Source: an uncultured Bacteroidales bacterium
GTDB taxonomy: Bacteria; Bacteroidota; Bacteroidia; Bacteroidales; Paludibacteraceae
Length of the DNA: 64,000 bases
Direction: 5' to 3'
Assembly (NCBI GenBank): GCA_944321895.1
Contig: CALUNA010000007.1
Coordinates: 1 to 64,000, forward strand
The translations under genes were made by a program, and so were the position numbers. Shown in pieces: positions 26,531 through 36,016 of the stretch. Numbering within the stretch: position 1 is the first letter of the stretch; each line of letters begins with the position of its first letter. Below the pieces are notes generated by a model that worked only from the letters and a program-made list of their open reading frames with translations, was not told the origin of the DNA and made no database searches.

Positions 26531-27397
26531 ATGTACAAGGTTCTCCATGCGTTCATATGGTTGCTGGCATGGTTGCCCTTGTGGGTACATTACCTGTTTG
26601 CTGACCTGCTTTTCCCGATAGTTTATCTGGTAGTACGCTACCGGCGGAAAGTCGTACGCAAGAATCTGCAACACGCTTTCCCCGACAAATCCTTATCGGA
26701 AATACGACGGCTTGAACGGCAGTTTTACCGCTATCTGCTGGACAGTTTTGTGGAAACGTTCTATGCCATGCACATGTCGGATGCCGAAATAAAACGGCGG
26801 TTTACCTGCACCGGCATAGCCGATGTGGAAAACGCAGCCTTGCAACACGGCGGTTCCATTGTCATGCTCGGGCATTGCGTTAACTGGGAATGGATGGCCA
26901 CTTTCGGCATTTATTTTCAAGACAAACGCACACGGCTGTTCACCATTTACAAGGCACTACGCAACAAAAGCATGGACAAGTTGCTGTTCCAAATACGCGG
27001 ACACAAAGGTAATATAAACGTAGAACGCAAGCACCTGTTGCGCGTCATAACCAACAACCGGAAAACCGGCACACCGGCTGTTTACGGTATGATTTCCGAT
27101 CAGACGCCAACCGGAGGTAACATACACTATTGGACAAATTTCCTATCTCAGGACACACCCATGTTCACAGGCGCGGAAACACTGGCACGCAAATACGGCA
27201 TGCCGGTATTTTACGCCCACCTCACGCGTCGGAAACGCGGATATTATCACTGCACATTCATGCCAATAACCGAACAGCCTGAACAATTGCCACCATTTTG
27301 TATCACGGAAAAATACGCACGGCTGCTGGAATCCAACATACTGGAAAACCCGGCCTATTGGCTATGGTCGCACAAACGATGGAAATACAAACGATGA
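26531..27397 (+). CDS. Lipid A biosynthesis acyltransferase (LpxL/HtrB family)
   Basis: A 288-residue membrane-associated acyltransferase. A hydrophobic N-terminal anchor (VLHAFIWLLAWLPLWVHYLFADLL) is followed by the HX4E catalytic motif, His115 to Glu120 in LGHCVNWEW. Later come SDQTPTGGNIHYW and FTGAETLARKYGMPVFY, typical of LpxL/M enzymes that add a secondary acyl chain to lipid A at the inner membrane. It overlaps the downstream GT2 gene by 4 bases. The acyl position modified cannot be told from sequence. Confidence 0.92.
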   Translation: MYKVLHAFIWLLAWLPLWVHYLFADLLFPIVYLVVRYRRKVVRKNLQHAFPDKSLSEIRRLERQFYRYLLDSFVETFYAMHMSDAEIKRRFTCTGIADVENAALQHGGSIVMLGHCVNWEWMATFGIYFQDKRTRLFTIYKALRNKSMDKLLFQIRGHKGNINVERKHLLRVITNNRKTGTPAVYGMISDQTPTGGNIHYWTNFLSQDTPMFTGAETLARKYGMPVFYAHLTRRKRGYYHCTFMPITEQPEQLPPFCITEKYARLLESNILENPAYWLWSHKRWKYKR

Positions 27398-28395
27398 AAA
27401 AAGCAAGTGTCGTCATACTAAACTGGAACGGTAGTGAAATGCTCTCCACATTCCTGCCTGGAGTCATCCGCCATACACTTTCCAAAGATATAGAAATTGT
27501 TGTGGCAGATAATGGTTCCACCGATGATTCACTGCAAATATTAGCAAATTTTCCAGAGGTGCGCATAATCCGGCTCGACAGGAACTATGGATTTGCAGAA
27601 GGTTACAACAAGGCACTTGCACAAATACAATCCGAATATATCGTGCTGCTCAACTCGGATGTTGCCGTAACAACCGGATGGCTGACTCCAATGCTCGACT
27701 ATCTGGATTCACATCCGGAAACAGCAGCCTGCCAACCTAAGATTCTATCCTACAACGAACCACACAAGTTTGAGTTTGCAGGCGCATGCGGAGGATTTCT
27801 TGACCGATGGGGATACCCTTATTGCAGAGGACGAATCCTCAACCATACCGAAACCGATACCGGACAATATGATAACATTTGCAATATATTCTGGGCTACA
27901 GGTGCATGTTTCTGTATCAGAAGTCATGACTATCATGCGGCAGGAGGACTTGACAGCTACTTTTTTGCACACATGGAAGAAATAGACTTGTGCTGGCGGT
28001 TGCGTTCGCGGGGACGGTACATCTGCTGCATTCCGGAAAGTTGCGTCTATCATGTGGGAGCCAAGACACTAAAACGCGAAAACCCGTTGAAGACATATCT
28101 GAACTTTCGCAACAACCTGCTGATGCTGTATAAAAACCTGCCGTCAAAACAATTGCACAGAATCATGATTGTCCGCTTCTTTCTGGATTACGCTGCCGCC
28201 CTGCAAATGTTGCTTATGGGAAAAGCCGCCAATGCAGCTGCCATATGCAAGGCACGCAGAGATTACCACCGGGCCAAAACAAATTACACCAACCAGCGGC
28301 AACTGAATCTTGCACTCTCCATCAATCCGCTACCGGAAGGCATCACATCACGCAGCATTCTGGTTGATTACTATCTCCGCGGCATGCGCAAATAG
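27394..28395 (+). CDS. Family 2 glycosyltransferase
   Basis: The 333-residue product starts at ATG 27394, overlapping the acyltransferase stop (ATGA). The GT-A fold is shown by VVILNWNGSEM at the N-terminus, VVADNGSTDDS (sugar-nucleotide binding), LLNSDV (metal-binding NSD at 87-89), ATGACFCIRSHDY and EEIDLCWRLRSRGRY (catalytic ED region). This is the WbbL/rhamnosyl-transferase-like type used in surface polysaccharide or LPS assembly. A final hydrophobic patch (VRFFLDYAAALQMLLMG) may associate with the membrane. Coupling to the lipid A acyltransferase suggests a role in LPS core or glycolipid synthesis; donor and acceptor are unknown. Confidence 0.9.
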   Translation: MKKASVVILNWNGSEMLSTFLPGVIRHTLSKDIEIVVADNGSTDDSLQILANFPEVRIIRLDRNYGFAEGYNKALAQIQSEYIVLLNSDVAVTTGWLTPMLDYLDSHPETAACQPKILSYNEPHKFEFAGACGGFLDRWGYPYCRGRILNHTETDTGQYDNICNIFWATGACFCIRSHDYHAAGGLDSYFFAHMEEIDLCWRLRSRGRYICCIPESCVYHVGAKTLKRENPLKTYLNFRNNLLMLYKNLPSKQLHRIMIVRFFLDYAAALQMLLMGKAANAAAICKARRDYHRAKTNYTNQRQLNLALSINPLPEGITSRSILVDYYLRGMRK

Positions 28396-28419
28396 ACATG
28401 TACACACAATCTAACAACA

Positions 28420-28445
28420 GAGCCGGTGGTTGTCTCCACCGGCTC
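28420..28445. terminator. Bidirectional terminator between the GT2 gene and nrdJ
   Basis: GAGCCGGTGG pairs with CCACCGGCTC around a short loop, midway between two convergent genes. T-rich tracts are weak on both sides. Confidence 0.65.
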
Positions 28446-28487
28446 CGCTAATTAGACAGAATACACGATCATGCTTCTGCTTGCTTG

Positions 28488-31028
28488 TTATCCGCAACGG
28501 GAATAACCGCAGTTCTTACATGTCAGACAGCCTTCCTGATAAACCAGACCTGCCTGCCCACAGTTCGGGCAAACCTGACTGGTCTGCGTTCCGTCCACAA
28601 TATACTTTTTCAAGGCACGCTCCACACCTACCTTCCATGAGTTGATACTCTCACTGTCCAGTTGCAGGCTCGACACCATCTTGATTACCTGGTCAATAGG
28701 CATACCGTAACGCAATACACCGGAAATCAGTTTGGCGTAGTTCCAGAACTCCTTGTCGAACTTGTAGGACAAGCCTTCCACAGTTGTCTTATAACCACGA
28801 TTGTTGCGGTACTGGAAATCATAACGATTGGTACCATCTCCGTTCGGAGCCTTGATAATCTTACCTTCGGTTACTGACTTTGGCAACAAAATACCATCTT
28901 CATCATCCGCCAAACCGGTGAATATCTCGTAGGGACGGTCGTTCAACAACCCAACAAAGGCAATCCACTTGTCCTTGTTGTTCTGGAAACGCACCACATC
29001 GCACTTCAACTCCGTCGGGCGTTTCTGCACGACTTCACGATCATAACATACACACTTTTTATCCTTCTTATCCTCCGGTTTGTCGTTCGAAACCAACACG
29101 CCGGCACGCGAGCCATCACGATAAACGGTCACTCCCTTGCAACCGCAACGCCAGGCCTCTTCATAGAGTTTGCCGACAAGTTCCTCCGACACATCCGATG
29201 GCAAGTTGATGGTCACACTGATCGAGTGGTCTACCCACTTCTGGATACGTCCCTGCATCTGCACCTTCTTGAGCCAGTCCACGTCGTTGGCCGTAGCCTT
29301 GTAGTAAGGTGATTTGGCGACCATCTCATCAATTTCTTCCTTTGTATATTTCTTTGCTGTCGGATAACCGTTGGCTTCCATCCAGGTAACGAACTTGTGA
29401 TGGAACACGGTGTACTCTTCAAAACTGTCTCCGTTCTCATCCACAAAATCGATATGTACGTCCTTGTCGTTCGGATTCACCTTGCGGCGACGTGTATAGA
29501 CCGGCATGAACACGGGTTCTATTCCGGACGTGGTCTGTGTCATGATGCTGGTTGTTCCGGTTGGAGCAATGGTGAGGCACGCTATGTTGCGGCGGCCGTA
29601 CTTGACCATTTCCTCATAGAGTCCGGGGTCAGCTTCTTTCAGGCGCAGAATATAAGGATTGTTTTCTTCGCGTTTGGCGTCATAAATCTTGAATGCTCCG
29701 CGCTCCTTGGCCATGTTCACAGACGAACGGTAAGCCTCCAAAGCAATGGTCTTGTGCACTTGCTCCGAAAAATCAATGGCCTCATCCGTGCCATAGCGCA
29801 AGCCCATGGCTGCCAGCATGTCGCCTTCAGCAGTCGTTCCAACACCTGTACGGCGGCCTTGTATGGTCTTTGTACGGATTTTTTCCCACAACTGGAATTC
29901 GGTGCTCTTGATATCGTTGTCCTCCGGATCGGATTCTATCTTGGCGACGATTTTGTCAATTTTCTCCATTTCGAGGTCTATGATATCGTCCATGATACGC
30001 TGTGCCAGACGCACATGCTGCTTGAACAGGTCGAAATCGAACGATGCCTGCGGCGTGAATGGGTCTTTCACATACGAATAGAGATTAATGGCAAGCAGGC
30101 GGCAACTGTCATAAGGACACAGGGGAATTTCTCCGCAAGGATTCGTAGAAACCGTCTTGTAGCCCAAGTCGGCATAGCAGTCAGGCACAGACTCGCGGAT
30201 AATGGTATCCCAGAACAGCACGCCCGGCTCGGCTGATTTCCACGCATTGTGAACGATTTTCTTCCATAAATCGCTCGCCGAAACTGTCTTCACAAACCAC
30301 GGGTGGTCCGACACAATGGGATATTGCTGCTGGTAAGGCTGGTTGGCCAGGGCTGCCTGCATGAAGTCGTCATGGATTTTTACGGACACGTTTGCACCGG
30401 TGATCTTGCCTTGTTCCAACTTTGCATCGATAAAGGCTTCCGAATCAGGATGTTTGATGGATACACTCAGCATCAGAGCACCTCGCCGACCATCCTGCGC
30501 CACTTCGCGCGTCGAATTGGAATAACGCTCCATGAACGGCACAATGCCGGTGGATGTGAGCGCCGAGTTTTTCACGGGTGAACCCTTCGGACGGATATGC
30601 GACAGGTCGTGCCCCACACCGCCACGACGTTTCATCAACTGCACCTGTTCCTCATCTATCTTGATAATGGCACCGTACGAATCCGCATCGCTGTCAAAGC
30701 CAATTACGAAACAGTTCGACAATGAAGACACCTGATAGTCATTGCCGATACCGGTCATCGGGCTTCCCTGCGGCACAATGTACTTGAAGTTCTTGAACAG
30801 ATCGAACAGTTCCTCCTCCGTGAGCGGATTCGGATAGCGCTTCTCAATGCGTGCAATTTCCCGGGCCAGGCGGGCGTGCATGTCATCAGGAGTAAGCTCA
30901 TACAAGTTACCAACCGAATCTTTCAGGGCATACTTCGATGTCCACACACGGGCGGCCAGCTCATCACCCTGAAAATAATCCAGTGTGGCTTTGTTCACTT
31001 CTTCAGTTGTAAAGGTTCTTTTTTCCAT
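28488..31028 (-). CDS. nrdJ: Adenosylcobalamin-dependent ribonucleotide reductase (class II)
   Basis: An 846-residue oxygen-independent enzyme reducing ribonucleotides to deoxyribonucleotides. It has an N-terminal region with MTGIGNDYQVSSLSNCFVIG (first redox Cys), MKRRGGVGHDLSHIRPKG and NPCGEIPL (radical-site Cys). SNSTREVAQDGRRGAL and IAPTGTTSIMTQTTSGIEPV are classic NrdJ/NrdA-family blocks. A C-terminal zinc ribbon with CPNCG...CLTCKNCG ends the protein at GYSRCG, resembling NrdJ of Bacteroidales. No NrdR, class III or class I genes are in the window, and no cobalamin riboswitch is apparent upstream. It is monocistronic. Confidence 0.95.
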   Translation of the reverse strand: MEKRTFTTEEVNKATLDYFQGDELAARVWTSKYALKDSVGNLYELTPDDMHARLAREIARIEKRYPNPLTEEELFDLFKNFKYIVPQGSPMTGIGNDYQVSSLSNCFVIGFDSDADSYGAIIKIDEEQVQLMKRRGGVGHDLSHIRPKGSPVKNSALTSTGIVPFMERYSNSTREVAQDGRRGALMLSVSIKHPDSEAFIDAKLEQGKITGANVSVKIHDDFMQAALANQPYQQQYPIVSDHPWFVKTVSASDLWKKIVHNAWKSAEPGVLFWDTIIRESVPDCYADLGYKTVSTNPCGEIPLCPYDSCRLLAINLYSYVKDPFTPQASFDFDLFKQHVRLAQRIMDDIIDLEMEKIDKIVAKIESDPEDNDIKSTEFQLWEKIRTKTIQGRRTGVGTTAEGDMLAAMGLRYGTDEAIDFSEQVHKTIALEAYRSSVNMAKERGAFKIYDAKREENNPYILRLKEADPGLYEEMVKYGRRNIACLTIAPTGTTSIMTQTTSGIEPVFMPVYTRRRKVNPNDKDVHIDFVDENGDSFEEYTVFHHKFVTWMEANGYPTAKKYTKEEIDEMVAKSPYYKATANDVDWLKKVQMQGRIQKWVDHSISVTINLPSDVSEELVGKLYEEAWRCGCKGVTVYRDGSRAGVLVSNDKPEDKKDKKCVCYDREVVQKRPTELKCDVVRFQNNKDKWIAFVGLLNDRPYEIFTGLADDEDGILLPKSVTEGKIIKAPNGDGTNRYDFQYRNNRGYKTTVEGLSYKFDKEFWNYAKLISGVLRYGMPIDQVIKMVSSLQLDSESINSWKVGVERALKKYIVDGTQTSQVCPNCGQAGLVYQEGCLTCKNCGYSRCG

Positions 31029-31129
31029 GACTGTTTGATTTAAAACACCTGCAACAAATAAAATTGGTTACCTTTTATATAATAAAAAATATATTTCCTT
31101 TATTGAAAATACACATGCGAAACGGGTTG

Positions 31130-31161
31130 CAAGTTTAGCACATTTTTACGGACTAATCAAA
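31130..31161 (-). promoter_or_regulatory. Probable nrdJ promoter
   Basis: On the minus strand TTTG (31161-31158) is followed after 20 bp by TAAACTTG (31137-31130), one mismatch from TAnnTTTG. It lies about 100 bp upstream of the nrdJ ATG. Confidence 0.5.
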
Positions 31162-31195
31162 CAAAATGGAATATTTAGTTTTCAACAGCCAAACG

Positions 31196-31282
31196 GAAGT
31201 TTTCCAAAACAAAAACGCAAGATACTGTCCTACAATACCTTGCATTCATTCGCATACTCCTGAAGTTTTCCAAAACAAAAAC
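31196..31282. repeat. Two 21-bp direct repeats near nrdJ
   Basis: The 21-bp segment starting GAAGTTTTCC and ending AAACAAAAAC occurs identically at 31196-31216 and 31262-31282, 45 bp apart, between the nrdJ promoter and the thioesterase gene's end. The 31029-31299 stretch holds no gene. Confidence 0.7.
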
Positions 31283-31299
31283 CGGAGCCGGAGAAAAGA

Positions 31300-32043
31300 T
31301 TATTTTTCCCACGCATCACCCCAAATGATTCTTGCCCGGCAAAAATCTTTTCCATCAACCGATTGTGCGGCAAAAGCCGTCTGTCCTTCCGCATCACCCC
31401 GGCAAATGCGCACCTGCTCGTCGTATAGTGCCTCATGTTGATAATTGACCTCAAAGCGGCGGATACGACAGCCGTACAGGCGTTCCAGCGGACAGGTATC
31501 CAACATCCATTCCACATATTTCATGCTGTTGGTATGGCCGTTGAAGTCGATGTCGCTGTACGACACGCGATGTTCCGACCATGCATCAGCCTGCACCGGC
31601 CCAATCTTGTCGGGCTTCGCTATCGGACTTGGGATGCCATTCGCAAAACGTTGCAGGTCGGAGTGCGTCTGCAGATTGACCGGACGCCGCGTCTTCATGT
31701 CCATCAATGCCCAGAGCGAACACGCATGGCCTATCGGCCTGTCTTCATGGTCATAGACAGTAAAATTACGCGTGGTCAGCAGGCGGCCGTAATCTTCCAC
31801 CCACGTTTCAATGTACATGTCGGTGTATTGTTCCGGCAGGCTCCGCATCTCTATCGCCAGACGCGAGAGCACCCAGGTCACGCCCTCGTTGATCATGTCT
31901 ACCGAACCAAAGCCGTTTTCCGCGGCTGCAAGCCCGGCCGTGTTCAGGATACACGACTCCAGGGCCACCATCCGCAAGTGCTGTTTCCCATCCACATCCT
32001 GCGGGAACACGGGAAACCTGTATCTCTGCAACTGTTTTTCCAT
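31300..32043 (-). CDS. Acyl-ACP thioesterase
   Basis: The 247-residue product from ATG 32043 (MEKQLQRYRF) is two hot-dog folds in tandem, as in bacterial/plant FatA-type thioesterases. The first domain has FPQDVDGKQHLRMVALESCILNTAG and VTWVLSRLAIEM. The second has the catalytic-type SYSDIDFNGHTNSMKYVEWMLD (Asp, Asn, His). It releases free fatty acids from acyl-ACP in the cytoplasm. In-frame codons at 32082 and 32133 are alternative starts but would cover the divergent tilS promoter. It is divergent from tilS and lies at the left edge of the G+C-rich block. Confidence 0.9.
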   Translation of the reverse strand: MEKQLQRYRFPVFPQDVDGKQHLRMVALESCILNTAGLAAAENGFGSVDMINEGVTWVLSRLAIEMRSLPEQYTDMYIETWVEDYGRLLTTRNFTVYDHEDRPIGHACSLWALMDMKTRRPVNLQTHSDLQRFANGIPSPIAKPDKIGPVQADAWSEHRVSYSDIDFNGHTNSMKYVEWMLDTCPLERLYGCRIRRFEVNYQHEALYDEQVRICRGDAEGQTAFAAQSVDGKDFCRARIIWGDAWEK

Positions 32044-32099
32044 GCCGGCAAAGTTACGATGAAAAATCAGATTTGTTTCCATTATTGGCCGGAAAAAAT

Positions 32100-32107
32100 T
32101 ACTTTTG
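32100..32107 (+). promoter_or_regulatory. -7 promoter element of tilS
   Basis: TACTTTTG, 24 bp before the tilS ATG. A TTTG lies at 32072-32075, but 24 bp away, so the -33 element is weak. Confidence 0.5.
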
Positions 32108-32131
32108 CGGCAACGAAACACCCCAAAGCCC

Positions 32132-33478
32132 ATGAAACAGACGGTACACGCCTACATTGAACAAAACAAGTTGCTGAATCCTGACGGCAAGGTCATTGTT
32201 GCGCTGAGCGGCGGGGCCGACTCGGTTGCGCTGCTGCACATACTGCTTTCGCTGCACTACGAGTGCATGGCTGCACACTGTAACTTCCACCTGCGCGGCG
32301 AAGAGTCGGAGCGTGACGAACAGTTCGTCCGCAGCCTTTGCGGGGAATGGCGCGTGCCCCTGCACGTACGGCAGTTTGACACGGAAGCATACGCCCGCGC
32401 AAACCGGCTGTCCATCGAGATGGCGGCGCGCGACCTGCGCTATGCGTGGTTCAGGGAGCTGGCCGCCCGGGAACAGGCAAAAGCCGTAGCCGTGGCACAT
32501 CACGCGGACGACCAGGCGGAAACGGTGCTGATGAACCTGGTGCGGGGTGCGGGCCTGCGTGGAATGTGCGGCATGCCTGTCAGGAACGGGCTGGTGGTGC
32601 GGCCGCTGCTGTGCTGCACGCGACAAGGCATAGAGGACTACCTGCGCACAAAACAAATACCGTTCGTGACGGACAGCACCAACACCCAGACCGACTACAA
32701 ACGCAACAAGTTCCGCCACATTGTCCTGCCCATGCTGGAACAAATCAACCCGGGCATCCGGCAGACACTTGCCGAAGAACGCGACCACTTTGCGGGATAC
32801 CGCCAAATGGTGCAGGCCTACATGGAACAGGCCGCCGCACGGCTTGTGCACCAAACGGACGGACGCCTGCACATAGACACCGCGGGCCTGCTCCGCGAAC
32901 CCGCGCCGGAAACTGTCCTGTACGAACTGCTTCTGCCCTACGGGTTCAACGCCACCCAGGCCAGACAACTGCACGCCGCGCTGGACGGAACGCCGGGAAA
33001 ACGCTTCGAGAGCCCGACGCACTACGCCATCAAAGACCGCGCGGAAATCATTATTGGCAGACGTGCCGACTGCGAAGAGGCGAAGCCGACCATAAAAACA
33101 AACGTTCGCAACAGAAGACCCACGGAAATATTTCCCGCGGCGGATGCGGATGTAGCCTTCTTCGATGCCGACAAGCTGCGCGGTCCGCTCAGCGTGAGGC
33201 ACTGGCAGGCCGGCGATGTGTTCCACCCCATCGGCCTGAAAGGCAAGAAGAAAATAAGCGACTTTTTCACTGACTGCAAGCTGGATGTGCAGCAAAAGCA
33301 GGAAGTATGGCTGGTGCTGTCGGGCACGGAAGTGGCCTGGGTGGCCGGGCACCGCATCGATGAGCGGTTCAAGGTCGGCGCGGAGACCACACGCGTGGCC
33401 GAAGTGCGCCTTGTGCCATCGGGCGAAAGCCCCGCGGCTCCGGACACAAAGCCTCAGGCAAACAGCAAGGAAGCATAG
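32132..33478 (+). CDS. tilS: tRNA(Ile)-lysidine synthase
   Basis: A 448-residue ATP-dependent enzyme that converts C34 of tRNA-Ile(CAU) to lysidine so that it reads AUA. The PP-loop motif SGGADS (26-31) sits in VIVALSGGADSVALLH. Other family blocks are HCNFHLRG, HHADDQAETVLMNLVRGAGLRGM, RPLL, VTDSTN and RNKFRHIVLP. The C-terminal TilS domain (about 345-430) includes RHWQAGDVFHPIGLKGKKKISDFF. The start at 32132 (MKQTVHAYIE) is chosen by alignment to the usual TilS start. Its last 25 bases overlap the end of the convergent NUDIX gene. Confidence 0.95.
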   Translation: MKQTVHAYIEQNKLLNPDGKVIVALSGGADSVALLHILLSLHYECMAAHCNFHLRGEESERDEQFVRSLCGEWRVPLHVRQFDTEAYARANRLSIEMAARDLRYAWFRELAAREQAKAVAVAHHADDQAETVLMNLVRGAGLRGMCGMPVRNGLVVRPLLCCTRQGIEDYLRTKQIPFVTDSTNTQTDYKRNKFRHIVLPMLEQINPGIRQTLAEERDHFAGYRQMVQAYMEQAAARLVHQTDGRLHIDTAGLLREPAPETVLYELLLPYGFNATQARQLHAALDGTPGKRFESPTHYAIKDRAEIIIGRRADCEEAKPTIKTNVRNRRPTEIFPAADADVAFFDADKLRGPLSVRHWQAGDVFHPIGLKGKKKISDFFTDCKLDVQQKQEVWLVLSGTEVAWVAGHRIDERFKVGAETTRVAEVRLVPSGESPAAPDTKPQANSKEA

Positions 33479-33951
33479 CGGACAAACTCCTGCTCGAAGT
33501 TGGGGGTGAACAGGCCGGTGCCGAGGCCGGCGCGTATTTCCGCCTGCGTCCAGAAGCGGCCTTCGGATATTTCGGCCGGATCGGGCACGGGCTGCGCGTC
33601 AGTGCAGGCGCGGAACACGTGCACCATCTCCGCCTCCACGGCGGAAACGAACTTGTAGCGCACCACAAACTCCGGCTCGAACCCGCGGAGCGACAGCTCC
33701 TCGGCGGCCTCCCGAAGCAGCGCATCGGGCACGGCCTCGCCATAGTCCACATGTCCGCCCACGGCCGTGTCCCATTTTCCCGGTTGTATGTCCTTGTCAA
33801 GGCTCCGTTTCTGCAAATAGAGCCTGCCCTGCGGGTCGAACACATGCAGGTGCACGACAGGATGGAGCAGGAAGGTGCCCGAGTGGCACTCCGCGCGGGT
33901 GGCCTTGCCAACGACCGCACCTGTTTCGTCAATGATGGGGAGATATTCCAT
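33454..33951 (-). CDS. NUDIX hydrolase
   Basis: A 165-residue pyrophosphohydrolase. The Nudix box lies at about residues 66-88 (GHVDYGEAVPDALLREAAEEL), with the REAAEEL metal-binding part complete. The N-terminus EYLPIIDETGAVVGKATRAECH and RSLDKDIQPGKWDTA match the isopentenyl-diphosphate isomerase-like/YfcD subgroup of NUDIX proteins. The substrate cannot be fixed. The stop lies 25 bp inside the 3' end of convergent tilS. It sits 30 bp upstream of the MBOAT gene's end-to-start chain on the same strand, after that gene in transcription order. Confidence 0.9.
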   Translation of the reverse strand: MEYLPIIDETGAVVGKATRAECHSGTFLLHPVVHLHVFDPQGRLYLQKRSLDKDIQPGKWDTAVGGHVDYGEAVPDALLREAAEELSLRGFEPEFVVRYKFVSAVEAEMVHVFRACTDAQPVPDPAEISEGRFWTQAEIRAGLGTGLFTPNFEQEFVRYASLLFA

Positions 33952-33981
33952 ATAATATTGTCAGCATCGGATAGGATATTG

Positions 33982-35832
33982 TCAGAACTGGAAGTAGATG
34001 AAGGCCTGCAGGTCGGCCGTTACAAACTGGTAAACCACGAAAACGACGAGTACGGTAAGCAAGGCGATGACGGGCACGGGCAGCATGGCAAAGTTGATGC
34101 GGTACCAACGCTTGAAGCTGTCGGGCAGCCAGTGGATAATCATGCCCGCCACAATGAGGAAGAACACGTTGCGGTACTCCCAGAGTATTTGCGGGATAAC
34201 GGCAGTGTTCCATTGGCCGCCTATGCGCGCCACCATGTTCTTTGCCGTGTTCCAGGCCACCTCGTTGGCTACGGCGGGGTCAAGGTTGGAGCCGGAGCGG
34301 AAGAACAGCCGCGTGAACGTGATGAAAACGAAAGTCTGCACGATGGCCCACGCCCGCCCGAGCTGTTCAAAAGGCCGGGAGCATCGCGTCAGGTGATAGA
34401 GATAACGCACCAGCGTGCCGGAGGCTATGATGAGCATCCACACGAAGAGCAGGTTGAACACCGGCATGGGCACATAGCGGACGAGCGCCCAGAGCCCGCC
34501 GGTAACGAGCAGGACCAGCACCATGCGTGCCGTCCATCCCATGTCGCGCCAGAACTTGTACACAATCATGCCCACGCCGTTCAGGCCGCCCCAAATCATG
34601 AAGTTCCAGCTTGCCCCGTGCCAAAGTCCGCCGAGCAGCATGGTTATGAAGGCATTCAGGTTGGTGATTATCTTGATACGCCGCGCGGGCCGGAGCCAGG
34701 CCACGAGTCCGACGAGCACGGCCACGCCGGCCACCGCCAGCGAGGCATAGAGGCTTCCCGTCAGAATGAGGGCTATAAGTGCGATGAGCACTATCCAGAA
34801 ATAGGTGCCGAAACTCGCGCGACGGTTGCCGCCGAGCGGGATGTACAGGTAGTTTTGCAGCCACTGGCTGAGCGATATGTGCCAGCGTTTCCAGAAATTG
34901 GCCGCGTTGGTGGCCTTGTAGGGCGAGTTGAAGTTCTTGGGAAGATAGAAGCCCATGAGCATGGCCACGCCTATGGCAATGTCGGTATAGCCCGAAAAAT
35001 CGGCATACACCTGCAACGAATAGCCGAAAAGCGCCACAAGATTCTCGAAACCCGAGAAGAGCAACGGGTTCTCGAACACGCGGTCTATGAAGTTCACAGC
35101 AATGTAATCGCTCAGGACAATCTTTTTGGCCAGCCCGTTCAACACCCAGAACACGGCCAGGCCAAACTGCCTCCGCGACAAACGGAACGGGCGGTAGAGC
35201 TGGGGGATGAACTGGCTTGCGCGGACAATCGGCCCCGCCACCAGCTGCGGAAAGAAGCTCACGTAGAAACCGAAGTCAAGGATATTGTCCACCGGCCGCA
35301 CCTGCCGCCGGTAAACATCCATGGTGTAGCTGATAACCTGGAAAGTATAGAACGAAATGCCCACGGGCAGCACGATGCGGTCCACGCTGAAACGCCCCGC
35401 ATCGCCCGCAAGGGCATTGCCCGCCCAGGCAAACACGTTGAACACATGCACGTCCCAACCGAACAGTCCGTGCAGCATGTCCGCGAAAAAGTAGGAATAC
35501 TTGAAGTAGCAAAGCAGCAGCAAATCCACCGTAACCGACAGGCAAAGGAACAATTTGCGCCGCCACTCCTGCCGCGAACGATAAATGGCCCGTGCCAGGA
35601 AGAAGTCGGAACAGGTCACGAACACCAGCAACAGCACGAACAGGCCGCTCGTCTTGTAATAGAAAAACAGGCTTACGAAGAACAGGAACGCGTTGCGCAA
35701 CAGGCGGCGGCTGTGCAGCAGGCTGAACAAAGCGTACACAACAGCGAAGAACGCCCAGAAGTAGAACTGGGTGAACAGCAGAGGCGAATTCTCATCGAAC
35801 GCGAAAACGGATTTCAGAAATTCCAACAGCAC
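33982..35832 (-). CDS. MBOAT-family membrane O-acyltransferase
   Basis: A 616-residue multi-pass inner-membrane protein (about 12 hydrophobic segments) of the AlgI/DltB/PatA type. Family blocks are LPVGISFYTFQVISYTMDVY, FFPQLVAGPIVRASQF, YADFSGYTDIAIG, FWKRWHISLSQWL (His318) and GGLWHGASW (catalytic His405). Such proteins export acyl groups to O-acetylate surface polysaccharides, usually with a GDSL/SGNH or AlgJ-like partner; none is next to it. The start appears to be GTG at 35832, as no in-frame ATG precedes the conserved N-terminus. It is G+C-rich like its neighbours. Confidence 0.92.
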   Translation of the reverse strand: MLLEFLKSVFAFDENSPLLFTQFYFWAFFAVVYALFSLLHSRRLLRNAFLFFVSLFFYYKTSGLFVLLLVFVTCSDFFLARAIYRSRQEWRRKLFLCLSVTVDLLLLCYFKYSYFFADMLHGLFGWDVHVFNVFAWAGNALAGDAGRFSVDRIVLPVGISFYTFQVISYTMDVYRRQVRPVDNILDFGFYVSFFPQLVAGPIVRASQFIPQLYRPFRLSRRQFGLAVFWVLNGLAKKIVLSDYIAVNFIDRVFENPLLFSGFENLVALFGYSLQVYADFSGYTDIAIGVAMLMGFYLPKNFNSPYKATNAANFWKRWHISLSQWLQNYLYIPLGGNRRASFGTYFWIVLIALIALILTGSLYASLAVAGVAVLVGLVAWLRPARRIKIITNLNAFITMLLGGLWHGASWNFMIWGGLNGVGMIVYKFWRDMGWTARMVLVLLVTGGLWALVRYVPMPVFNLLFVWMLIIASGTLVRYLYHLTRCSRPFEQLGRAWAIVQTFVFITFTRLFFRSGSNLDPAVANEVAWNTAKNMVARIGGQWNTAVIPQILWEYRNVFFLIVAGMIIHWLPDSFKRWYRINFAMLPVPVIALLTVLVVFVVYQFVTADLQAFIYFQF

Positions 35833-36016
35833 GCCGGCAACAGATTACAGAGTTATTCCAAGCAGGTTACTACCAAACGCCACGGGCAACGGCGGAACCG
35901 CCACCCTGACAGCGTGCAAAAATAAGGATTTTTCGCCTATCCGCAACACCCCCTGCGCACATTCCCGCCGGAAAAATGCCTCCCCCTTCCGCAACCGCCG
36001 CGCACCCTCCGGCACG

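Noticed and set aside
27298-27393. N-terminal extension of the GT2 gene
   Set aside because: It lies inside the acyltransferase gene; the ATG at 27394 gives a standard GT2 start and a 4-base overlap.
31029-31195. Cobalamin riboswitch before the B12-dependent reductase
   Set aside because: No B12-box-like conserved core or long leader could be seen.
32099-33352. 417-codon open frame antisense to tilS
   Set aside because: Opposite a clear PP-loop gene, no family pattern.
33619-35925. 768-codon open frame antisense to NUDIX and MBOAT genes
   Set aside because: It is the complement of two well-supported genes in a G+C-rich block; composition is His/Gln/Arg/Glu-rich and shows no domain.
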